Origin: CAIXSC01 sp046349915
GTDB lineage: Bacteria > Planctomycetota > Planctomycetia > Pirellulales > Pirellulaceae
Assembly (NCBI GenBank): GCA_046349915.1
Contig: JAXMBL010000004.1
Location: 186,001-250,000 of the forward strand
Reading direction: 5' to 3'
Length of the DNA: 64,000 nt
Shown here: piece by piece, positions 34,748 through 41,964 of the stretch
How the letters are laid out: the number at the start of each line of letters is the position of its first letter
How positions within the stretch are numbered: the stretch's first letter is position 1
The notes under the pieces: generated by a model
The model's database searches: none
Told to the model about the DNA's origin: nothing
What the model saw: only the letters and a program-made list of their open reading frames with translations
Program-made: the position numbers and the translations under genes

Positions 34748-35638
34748 ATGGTGAGAACCGAGCGTCTGACCAAACGATATCCGCGAGTCGCGGCGCTGGT
34801 CGATTGTTCCCTGGAAGTCGAAAGAGGCGAGGTGTTCGGGCTCTTGGGCCCCAACGGCGCGGGTAAGACGACGCTCATTCGATTATTGCTCGGATACCTC
34901 CGACCAACTTCAGGCACGGCGACGATCGACGAACTGGATTGTGCGACACGTTCGGTCGATGTCCGCGGGCGAGTCTCGTACTTGCCGGGCGAGGCGCGAC
35001 TGTTTCGTCAGATGCGAGGCCACGAGTTGCTCGAGTTTTTCGCGCGAGTTCGTCCTCGAGGCGATGCGGCTCGATCACGAGCTTATGCGGCCCGATTGGA
35101 TCTCGATCTAACTCGACCAGTCGCTTCGATGTCGACGGGGATGCGGCAGAAGCTGGCGTTGGCGGCGGCGCTGGCGGCCGATACGGCGCTGGTGATCCTG
35201 GATGAGCCGACGGCCAATCTTGATCCAACGGTGCGGTTGGAGGTGGGGCAATTGGTAAAAGAAGCTCGGGCTGCGGGACGCACAGTGATGTTCTCGTCGC
35301 ACGTGTTGTCCGAGGTCGAGGATGTTTGCGACCGCGTGGTCATCCTGCGCGGAGGCCAACTGGTGCACGTGCAGGAAATGTCGGCGCTGAAGCGGCGTCA
35401 CCGCATCCGCGCCGTCTTGGATGGCCCTATTCCCGCGACGCCGACAGCGCTGGGGGCCGATTTGACAGTCGAGCGGCTGGGTGAGCGTGACGTGGTGATC
35501 GAGACACCCGGTGATCTGTCGCCGCTCTTGGGTTGGTTAGCGACTTTGCCTCTGCGTGATGTCTCGATTGAACCTGCTGGCTTGAGGTCGGTTTACGAGC
35601 GATTTCATGGATCAAGTCAGTCGAAGGAGCGGGCATGA
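34748..35638 (+). CDS. ABC-2 transporter ATP-binding protein
   Basis: 296-residue ATPase with Walker A GPNGAGKTT, signature MSTGMRQKLALAAAL, Walker B LVILDEPTANLDP and H-loop FSSHVLSE. The C-terminus carries the usual small regulatory domain. The ATG at 34748 lies two codons after an in-frame GTG (34742); either could be used. The stop overlaps the permease start (ATGA). It is a second ABC-2 system, distinct from the one at 29242-34041. Confidence 0.92.
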   Translation: MVRTERLTKRYPRVAALVDCSLEVERGEVFGLLGPNGAGKTTLIRLLLGYLRPTSGTATIDELDCATRSVDVRGRVSYLPGEARLFRQMRGHELLEFFARVRPRGDAARSRAYAARLDLDLTRPVASMSTGMRQKLALAAALAADTALVILDEPTANLDPTVRLEVGQLVKEARAAGRTVMFSSHVLSEVEDVCDRVVILRGGQLVHVQEMSALKRRHRIRAVLDGPIPATPTALGADLTVERLGERDVVIETPGDLSPLLGWLATLPLRDVSIEPAGLRSVYERFHGSSQSKERA

Positions 35639-36615
35639 ACGGGGCCTTGTGGAGCAAGTGCGTGCGAGAAGCACGCTGGCTGCTCGTCGCCTGCATCCTG
35701 GCCGTCTTCGCGTTCTGTTGGGTGCGAGTGTGGATGGTCAGTCGTATTGATACGGAGCGTTTCACCGCGATTTTGGACCTGCTTCCGGGCGAATGGAAGA
35801 AGTTCACCGTGGTCGAAATGGATTGGTTGATTACCTATGCCGGGCGAATCGCGTTGGCATTTGACGAACCGATCGTCGTGTTCGGGATGTCGATTTGGGC
35901 GATTGCTCGCGGGTCGGATGTGGTGAGCGGCGAGTTGAACCGAGGGACCTTAGAGATGTTGTTGGCGCAGCCGGTCAGTCGGCTGCAAGTGCTGGGACAT
36001 CAGGCTGCGGTGACGCTGTGCGGAGTCGTCTTGATCGCTGCGGCGGCATGGCTGGGCACTTGGTCAGGGATTCAAACGACCAGCGTGAAGGAGCAGGTGA
36101 AGCCGAGTTGGTCCTTGCCCTTTGGGATTCCCGGAGTGGGCAAGGAAATCCCGCGTCCCTGGGGACCCACCGAAACTCGCTACACGCCCATGTCGACGAA
36201 AGTGTCCTCCGAGGTGTTCCTTCCTTCCGCCGCCAATCTGCTCTCGCTGGGCGTTTTCTTGGCTGGAGTCAGCTCGCTGGTTTCCGCGTGCGACCGGTAT
36301 CGGTGGCGCACGATCGGGATTGTGGTCAGCGGGTATGTCGTGCAGACAATTCTCAAGTTAGTGGGGATGGCGTCTGACGACTGGCGTTGGCTGACCTACT
36401 TGTCGGTGTTCACGCCCTACGAGCCTGAATGGGGGGCTCAGCTGGCCATGGAGTCGCCCGATTTGGCCTGGAGCATCGTACGGTATGACTCGGCGGGGCG
36501 CTGGGTCGGCGTTGGTCCCTTGGGAGACGATTTGGGACTGATTGCAGGCGGGCTCTTGGCCTACGGCTTGGCGGCCGTTATTTTTCAGCGGCGGGATTTA
36601 CCCGCACCGTTGTAA
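35635..36615 (+). CDS. ABC-2 type permease
   Basis: 326-residue membrane protein translationally coupled to the ATPase. It has an N-terminal helix (EARWLLVACILAVFAFCWVRVW), a cluster in the middle including LGHQAAVTLCGVVLIAAAAWLG, and helices near the C-terminus. ARGSDVVSGELNRGTLEMLLAQPVSRL is the usual ABC-2 permease wording (compare NosY-type proteins). The substrate is unknown. Confidence 0.87.
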   Translation: MNGALWSKCVREARWLLVACILAVFAFCWVRVWMVSRIDTERFTAILDLLPGEWKKFTVVEMDWLITYAGRIALAFDEPIVVFGMSIWAIARGSDVVSGELNRGTLEMLLAQPVSRLQVLGHQAAVTLCGVVLIAAAAWLGTWSGIQTTSVKEQVKPSWSLPFGIPGVGKEIPRPWGPTETRYTPMSTKVSSEVFLPSAANLLSLGVFLAGVSSLVSACDRYRWRTIGIVVSGYVVQTILKLVGMASDDWRWLTYLSVFTPYEPEWGAQLAMESPDLAWSIVRYDSAGRWVGVGPLGDDLGLIAGGLLAYGLAAVIFQRRDLPAPL

Positions 36616-36659
36616 TTCTTGCCCGCGTCCGACCGCCTTTTGTCAGGAGATAGGGAACG

Positions 36660-37121
36660 ATGACTGCCGAGGAACGGATTGTTGAATTGAAGCTGGAACT
36701 CCCACCTGCCCCGAAGCCCGCTGGAGTTTATAAGCCGGTGGTGGTGATCGGCAATCTGGCCTATGTGTCGGGACACGGACCACTCAAGGCCGACGGCACG
36801 ATGTTGACGGGCCGAGTTGGTGATGAGGTTGACGAGCAGGCGGGGATCGCCGCCGCTCGCCAAACGGGACTCGCGATTCTCGCCTCGCTGCGCGCCGCAT
36901 TCGGCAGCTTGAATCGAGTGAAGCGAGTGATCAAGACGCTGGGCATGGTCAATTCGACGCCCGACTTCCGCAACCATCCGAAAGTGATCAACGGCTTCAG
37001 CGAGTTGTTTGCGGATGTCTTTGGACCAGACCACGGCGTCGGCGCTCGCAGCGCCGTCGGCATGGGATCGTTGCCGGGCAACATCACGACCGAGGTCGAG
37101 GTGATCGTCGAGATTGAGTGA
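36660..37121 (+). CDS. RidA/YjgF-family protein
   Basis: 153-residue protein of the Rid family. Canonical RidA hydrolyses reactive enamine/imine intermediates from PLP enzymes. It reads AYVSGHGPLKADG near the N-terminus, and VGARSAVGMGSLPGNITTEVEVIVEIE at the C-terminus contains the family's Arg and acidic end. It is about 25 residues longer than classic RidA, closer to the YjgH-like/Rid subgroup. AGGAG sits about 11 bases before the ATG. It lies between the ABC-2 pair and the candidate effector module. Confidence 0.88.
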   Translation: MTAEERIVELKLELPPAPKPAGVYKPVVVIGNLAYVSGHGPLKADGTMLTGRVGDEVDEQAGIAAARQTGLAILASLRAAFGSLNRVKRVIKTLGMVNSTPDFRNHPKVINGFSELFADVFGPDHGVGARSAVGMGSLPGNITTEVEVIVEIE

Positions 37122-37182
37122 CAAACTCGCCGACGGGTAGTGACGGATCCGGGCAACGAGGTTTGCGGGCGGAGAGAATGGG

Positions 37183-38577
37183 ATGAGCAAAGACAAGACG
37201 AAGGACAACGAAGAAGAGGCCGGCCCAATCGACGAGGACTCGCTAAAGCTGCTCGGCGATCTCTCCAAGGGAAAGGCTCGCAAGTTCGTTTTGGTCTACA
37301 AGGGCGCGCAACCCACGGCACTCGTGTTGTTCAAGAAAGGGAGTGTGACCAAATACGAGAAGGAAGCGAAGACGCTGGCAGGGGGCGGAGGCAAAACTTG
37401 TTATGGGGTCGCGGAAGGAAGCGGCAAGAAGCTTGTTTTCCAGTTAGCGACCACGGATGGTTTCAAGGAAGCGCCGGTCCGCGACGAAGCGCTCAAGAAA
37501 TTTCTGAGTGAACATGCCGACCTGGCTTGCCAGCCCGAGTTTGAGATCGTTGAAGTCTCCGCCATTCCACTCGATCCTGACGATCCTCTTACTGCTAAGT
37601 ATCTGGCGCTTAAGGTTGCCGCGGTGTCGGCCATGGAGGCCGCTCCGGATCGAGCTAATGCCCTCAAGACGCTTTGTCGGCAAATTGAAAGCCATCTTGA
37701 CGCCGATGAATCGAAGCAGGCGCAGGATGGCATGCAATCGCTGGCAGTTCTGATCACGGAAGCTCGCAAGCAAGTCGCGTCGGTAAATTCGCAATCGACG
37801 AGTTCCTCAAATAACTCAAACGTCCCGCCGCCTCCTCCACCTCCACCACCAGCACCTCCCACAAGTTCGCCTAACAAACCGCCCCAATCTGCTGCGCCGG
37901 TTCAAACGCCAGTTGAAGCGGCCAGCGAGGCGGCGACGAGATTCCTGAGTGAATTCAAGCAATTGAAACCGGATGTGGACCGTGCGCTGGCGCTCGGCAC
38001 AAAACTGTCGGGTGAAGTGAAGTTGGCCGCCAGCGAGTTGGCGACGCTGGCGCGGTCGAAGCAGTACGACGGCGCCCTTGAGCGACTTCCGGCCTTAAGA
38101 ACTTTAGTGGAACGAGCGCTGCAAGAAGGTCCATCCGCGGCGACGACCAACGATCCACACCCGGGGCCCCGACAGCTCGGCAAAAAAGTTCTGTTCACGC
38201 AGACACGACTGCGTTGGGATGATGCGCGGAAGCATGTGCGCAGCGAGTTGGAGCGGCTAGCACAAGCGATGCGCAGCTTTTTCCAACAGGAGCCTGATTT
38301 CGCTTCGATCGATAAGAGCATCAGTGGGATGTTCGTCATCTTGGAAAAGCTCGACGAACGACTTCTCAAGGAATTGGACGATGCTTACCAGGCCCAGACG
38401 GCCGAGGCGGAAGCGAAGTCGAAGCAAGCAGCGGCTCGTATCGTCGAGGAGTATCAAACGTTCCTCGACAGTGGGCACTGGGTCTTGCAGGGGTTGGATG
38501 AGAATCCATTTACTCCAGTAAAAGTTCGCAGTCATCTCGCTGAAACCTTGCGCGACCTCGCCTCGCAACTCGCTTAG
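37183..38577 (+). CDS. Helical polyproline-linker protein, unrecognised
   Basis: 464-residue cytoplasmic-looking protein without signal peptide or membrane helix. Residues 1-115 form a possible alpha/beta domain (FVLVYKGAQPTALVLFKKG ... KLVFQLATTDGFKEAP). Residues about 115-205 are helical. A linker of nine consecutive prolines (about residues 214-222) precedes a second helical half (about 240-464) with heptad-like stretches. No family was recognised. It sits 61 bases before the large effector-like gene and on the same strand, so it is probably part of the same operon: a chaperone, adaptor or structural partner are all possible. Confidence 0.75.
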   Translation: MSKDKTKDNEEEAGPIDEDSLKLLGDLSKGKARKFVLVYKGAQPTALVLFKKGSVTKYEKEAKTLAGGGGKTCYGVAEGSGKKLVFQLATTDGFKEAPVRDEALKKFLSEHADLACQPEFEIVEVSAIPLDPDDPLTAKYLALKVAAVSAMEAAPDRANALKTLCRQIESHLDADESKQAQDGMQSLAVLITEARKQVASVNSQSTSSSNNSNVPPPPPPPPPAPPTSSPNKPPQSAAPVQTPVEAASEAATRFLSEFKQLKPDVDRALALGTKLSGEVKLAASELATLARSKQYDGALERLPALRTLVERALQEGPSAATTNDPHPGPRQLGKKVLFTQTRLRWDDARKHVRSELERLAQAMRSFFQQEPDFASIDKSISGMFVILEKLDERLLKELDDAYQAQTAEAEAKSKQAAARIVEEYQTFLDSGHWVLQGLDENPFTPVKVRSHLAETLRDLASQLA

Positions 38578-38638
38578 CTTTGTCGCTCGCCGCGAGAGTA
38601 ACCGTTGCTCGATGTGAGCATTCGGACCTTAGGAAGGT

Positions 38639-38803
38639 GTGGCCAGTGAGTCTCAATTCGTAACGCTCCAGGCGGATAACGGTCAGGTGAATTATGCCTC
38701 GTATGCAGACCCTAACCAACTCTACATGCTCGTGGTTTTTCAATTGGTGTGGAACGACGACTCTGTACCTGAACTTCGAGAAGAACTGGAATGGCAAGGT
38801 TGA
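38639..38803 (+). other. Out-of-frame 5' coding segment of the large effector-like gene
   Basis: A 54-codon frame starts with GTG at 38639, just after AGGAAGG, and reads protein-like sequence (SESQFVTLQADNGQVNYASY ... YMLVVFQLVWNDD) before stopping at 38801. From about 38757 the frame of the 901-residue protein acquires strong coding character (CTG TAC CTG AAC TTC GAG AAG AAC). In the other frame, codons before that point look noncoding (many Cys/Trp/Thr). Removing one T near 38758 would join the two. This suggests a real frameshift or a sequence error. Confidence 0.55.
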
Positions 38804-41399
38804 ACAGTTCAACAAGGCCTACGAGGCAGCCGACGAACTTGAGCGTGAAGCGCTAGACAATCTGTTGAGTTCGGTTGAGAATTTGGGGACGAACAAGAAG
38901 TACGACGAGGCTGAGACCGGCCTGAATCTATGGCCGAAACTCTTGCCTGCCATGAGCACGTTCTATCAACGTCGTCGGACGTTCGTCGAGCGAGATAAGT
39001 CAAAGCTGTCGAAGGAAAGCGAGCAGGCATACGACGAGGATCTCGGAAAAATCCCGCTCGAATTAACGAAGAGTTCCTACGAACAGGGATTGAAGTCCCT
39101 CAATGTGCTCATCGACAAGCACCGCCAAGAGACGAGCATCAAGGAAGCACGTGATCGTGTGCGGAATATACTCGTCCAACTGGAGGATCGCGTTACGAAG
39201 TTGCCCGAGGATTTGGCCAAGCCTTTGCAGGAGAAGTTAAAGCCGGAAAGAGAAATCGTCGAGAAGTCCGAGGCGAAGGTCTCGGATCTCAATCAAGCGG
39301 GCAAACGGTTGTCGTCAATCGATAGCGAGGTATTTAAGGCAGAGACCGAACGGGATGCTCGACCCGAACGCACCAAGGATGCTCAAGAACTTCTATCGAA
39401 AATTGTTCAGTATCAACCGAAAGAGACATGGGGTGGAGACGAGGCGAAATCTCTCGTGGAAAAACTCGACCGAATCAAAAAGCTACTTGAGAAACTCCCG
39501 CCCAGCGTCAAAGATCTTTTTGATGCTCAACGAGTCTACGACAATGTTCCCAGTTCGTATGACCGCGCGCTGAGAGTAGCGACGTTGTCAGAATGTCGGC
39601 AGCGATCGCAAAAGCTGATCGAGACGATTCAAGAGCGGCTCCCCAAGGGTCGCTCTGCGGTGATGGATCCGATCGGCGAACAGCTGAAAGAAGTCGCGAA
39701 AGTCGTAAAGAACCACAAAACGAATCTCAAGAATCTCCAGTCGGCGGAAACGACGCTTCAGCAGTTGGATACTAGTTCACACGCCGAAGTACTCGCGAAA
39801 GACCCTATCGATAAACTGGTGGAAAAGGTCAATGCCTGCAAGACGCCCAAGGGGGTGTCGCCCGAGCAGTCGAAGACGTTTGGCGAACTTAGATCGAAGA
39901 CGTTGAAGACGCTCGAGACCGCGACAGCGGAGGACGGCAAGAAGGCTGTTGAGGAGTTGGAGAAGAAGCGAAGCGAGCTCGAGGAAGCAACCAAGAAGCT
40001 TGCCGAAGAGCTTGCCAAAGACTTGGGCGGCGAAGAGGAGATGGAAAAGCTCTACGAGAACTTCTCGTTGCCCGAACTGAAGAAACTGTCCGATGACGCA
40101 GGTGGCGCGGCCAAGTTGAAAGGAATGCTTGACGCTGTCACTCCCGAGAAATTCTCCGAGACCGCCGAGCAGTTAGGCGGGACAAAGGCGTTGGCGGAGA
40201 TTGTCGAGACTGGATTTGGCGGGGATGCCAAGAAGCTTACTGAATTGACCAAGGAATTCGGGGGCGACTTGACTCCCGTTGCCACGCTGCTGGACAAGGG
40301 TGGACTGAAGGCGTCTCCCAAGGTTGTGGCGAATCTGATCAAGGAGGGTTTTGGTGGGGACATCAAGCAGTTGAAGACGTTTACGGAGGCCTTCCAGAAA
40401 GAGGAAGACTTGGCGAAGTTGGCCAAGGTCGTCAAGTCGGGCGGCTTGGATGGCTCGGGGACGAAGGACAATAAAGACGCCTCGGACACACTCGGCAAAC
40501 TGCTGAAGGATGGTTTGGAGGGGGATCCCAAGAACCTACTCGCTTTAGCGGAGGCGTTTAACGACAAGCCCGAAAAACTCAAGACGATGGTGGTTGCATT
40601 TAACGATGAGCCGACTCCGCCTCCCGCGAAGGCGGGCGAGCGGCTAGGTAAGGCGTACAGTCGCCTGAAGCAAGTGAAACCGCCGCCCGACACGATGGGC
40701 GAGTTGGTGAAGTTCCACGACGAGGTGGCCACCTTTGCGGATAAGGCGACAAAGTACTCGGCCGTGGAACTGAGTGATCCCGGCATGTATTTGTCGAAGG
40801 GCGATTTGCTGCGGCAGGCGATTACCTTTGGCAAGAAACCCAAGGATTCCTTGAAACGGCCGACATTGCCCTCGGGGTTTACGGCGAGCATGGATCACTT
40901 CTGTCGACACAGCCGCGAGTTTTGTTCGTTCTCGGAGGGTGATAGCGATCTCTTCATGAACGCCACGGCCGATGTGAGTGGGAGCAGTGTAACGGCTTCG
41001 ATCGAGGATATCGCCAATGGTAATGTTACCAATACGAACTCGAAGCTGAGAAAGGCGGCTAAGGGACGAGCGAAGGACACCACGCTTTGGAACGAGGGGG
41101 TGACGGACAAACAAATCGCCACTTATTGTGAAGACTCTTTCAAGAAGGTCGCTACCGTTGATACGGATGGGAACGTCACAGGATTTGCCGCCACTGCGGG
41201 CATTACGCTGATAGAAAGCAAACCCGATTTCAAGAGTTTCGAGTTGGAAGTTGATACGAAAACTAAGCTAGTCGTGCGAATCGGCATTGATACCGTCAAC
41301 AAAAAAGTGACTCAGTTTTTTCCGATCAGTGCTGATCCGCCTCTGTCAACCTTGGTGTGGGGCGACATGATGGCGATCAAGAAGGCCATGCAGTTCTAA
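38694..41399 (+). CDS. Large helical protein with toxin-like C-terminus; candidate effector
   Basis: 901 residues as read from the ATG at 38694; the true 5' end is probably the frame starting at 38639 (see previous entry). There is no signal peptide. Residues about 30-470 are highly helical and Lys/Glu-rich (long coiled-coil-like stretches). Residues about 470-690 contain repeating helical units of the type DLGGEEEMEKLYENFSLPELKKL, GGTKALAEIVETGFGGDAKKL and GEFGGDLTPVATLL. The last 170 residues differ: HFCRHSREF (His735, Arg738, His739), TLWNEGVTDKQI (Trp799), and VRIGIDTVNKKVTQFFP (Gln874-Pro877). That order (HxxRHxxEF, then W..GxTxxxI, then VTxFFP) resembles BECR-fold ribonuclease toxin tips of polymorphic toxins. 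A small gene follows after 15 bases, as an immunity gene would. Function is inferred. Confidence 0.75.
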   Translation: MPRMQTLTNSTCSWFFNWCGTTTLYLNFEKNWNGKVEQFNKAYEAADELEREALDNLLSSVENLGTNKKYDEAETGLNLWPKLLPAMSTFYQRRRTFVERDKSKLSKESEQAYDEDLGKIPLELTKSSYEQGLKSLNVLIDKHRQETSIKEARDRVRNILVQLEDRVTKLPEDLAKPLQEKLKPEREIVEKSEAKVSDLNQAGKRLSSIDSEVFKAETERDARPERTKDAQELLSKIVQYQPKETWGGDEAKSLVEKLDRIKKLLEKLPPSVKDLFDAQRVYDNVPSSYDRALRVATLSECRQRSQKLIETIQERLPKGRSAVMDPIGEQLKEVAKVVKNHKTNLKNLQSAETTLQQLDTSSHAEVLAKDPIDKLVEKVNACKTPKGVSPEQSKTFGELRSKTLKTLETATAEDGKKAVEELEKKRSELEEATKKLAEELAKDLGGEEEMEKLYENFSLPELKKLSDDAGGAAKLKGMLDAVTPEKFSETAEQLGGTKALAEIVETGFGGDAKKLTELTKEFGGDLTPVATLLDKGGLKASPKVVANLIKEGFGGDIKQLKTFTEAFQKEEDLAKLAKVVKSGGLDGSGTKDNKDASDTLGKLLKDGLEGDPKNLLALAEAFNDKPEKLKTMVVAFNDEPTPPPAKAGERLGKAYSRLKQVKPPPDTMGELVKFHDEVATFADKATKYSAVELSDPGMYLSKGDLLRQAITFGKKPKDSLKRPTLPSGFTASMDHFCRHSREFCSFSEGDSDLFMNATADVSGSSVTASIEDIANGNVTNTNSKLRKAAKGRAKDTTLWNEGVTDKQIATYCEDSFKKVATVDTDGNVTGFAATAGITLIESKPDFKSFELEVDTKTKLVVRIGIDTVNKKVTQFFPISADPPLSTLVWGDMMAIKKAMQF

Positions 41400-41414
41400 C
41401 GCGAGGATTCGATC

Positions 41415-41897
41415 ATGATTTCGATTACAGTGAGCATCGATACTTCGGCGGGAACGCTGTCGTGGACCGACTTGGAAAAGGCGGATGAGTCGGTGCGTCG
41501 CGATTTATCCCAGCGCAACTGGTACGGCCAACTCAATCTTGACCTGGACGATGACGAGGGGCTGGTGCTGGTCGACGATCTGGACGGGCTCACGATGGGA
41601 ATCTGCGTGATGGCCATTCCCGCGTTAGCTCGAGGGGAGCGAGTGGAGATCCCCAGCCGCACGTCGAAGGAACTCGCGGTATTAGAGGTTGACCAGAAGG
41701 TCGTCCAGGTAATCGACCCCAGCGGCGACTCGTTGCGTTTCCCCTTGCGCGACTTTTGTCGCGCAGCCCTGCTGTGTGCCGATTCGTATCTGGCACAGGT
41801 CGAATTGCTGCGAGGCGACGCGGGACGCAGATTTGCCGACGCGTATCGCCCAGAACTCGAAAAAGCCCGCGAGGCATTGAAGGAATTGGATCGTTAA
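41415..41897 (+). CDS. Small acidic protein, candidate immunity protein
   Basis: 160-residue protein beginning MISITVSIDTSAGTLSWTDL, acidic in the first half (LDLDDDEGLVLVDDLDG), with no signal peptide. It contains an alpha/beta core and an Arg/Glu-rich C-terminal helix (KAREALKELDR). It starts 15 bases after the large effector-like gene, with GAGG nine bases upstream, so it is almost certainly in the same operon. Size, charge and position fit an immunity protein for a C-terminal toxin domain. I recognise no known immunity family, so this is position-based inference. Confidence 0.7.
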   Translation: MISITVSIDTSAGTLSWTDLEKADESVRRDLSQRNWYGQLNLDLDDDEGLVLVDDLDGLTMGICVMAIPALARGERVEIPSRTSKELAVLEVDQKVVQVIDPSGDSLRFPLRDFCRAALLCADSYLAQVELLRGDAGRRFADAYRPELEKAREALKELDR

Positions 41898-41900
41898 GTT

Positions 41901-41927
41901 GCCCGCTCACTTCGTGAGCGGTTAAGC
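41901..41927. repeat. Hairpin repeat CCGCTCAC-TTC-GTGAGCGG
   Basis: gcccgctcacttcgtgagcg followed by gttaagcc, directly after the candidate immunity gene and between convergent genes. It is the same hairpin found inside the composite modules (19150-19175, 52309-52334) and in degenerate form at 45529-45558. Confidence 0.85.
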
Positions 41928-41964
41928 CGAAACCAGCACACGCTGTCCAACGAAAACTTGCCCA

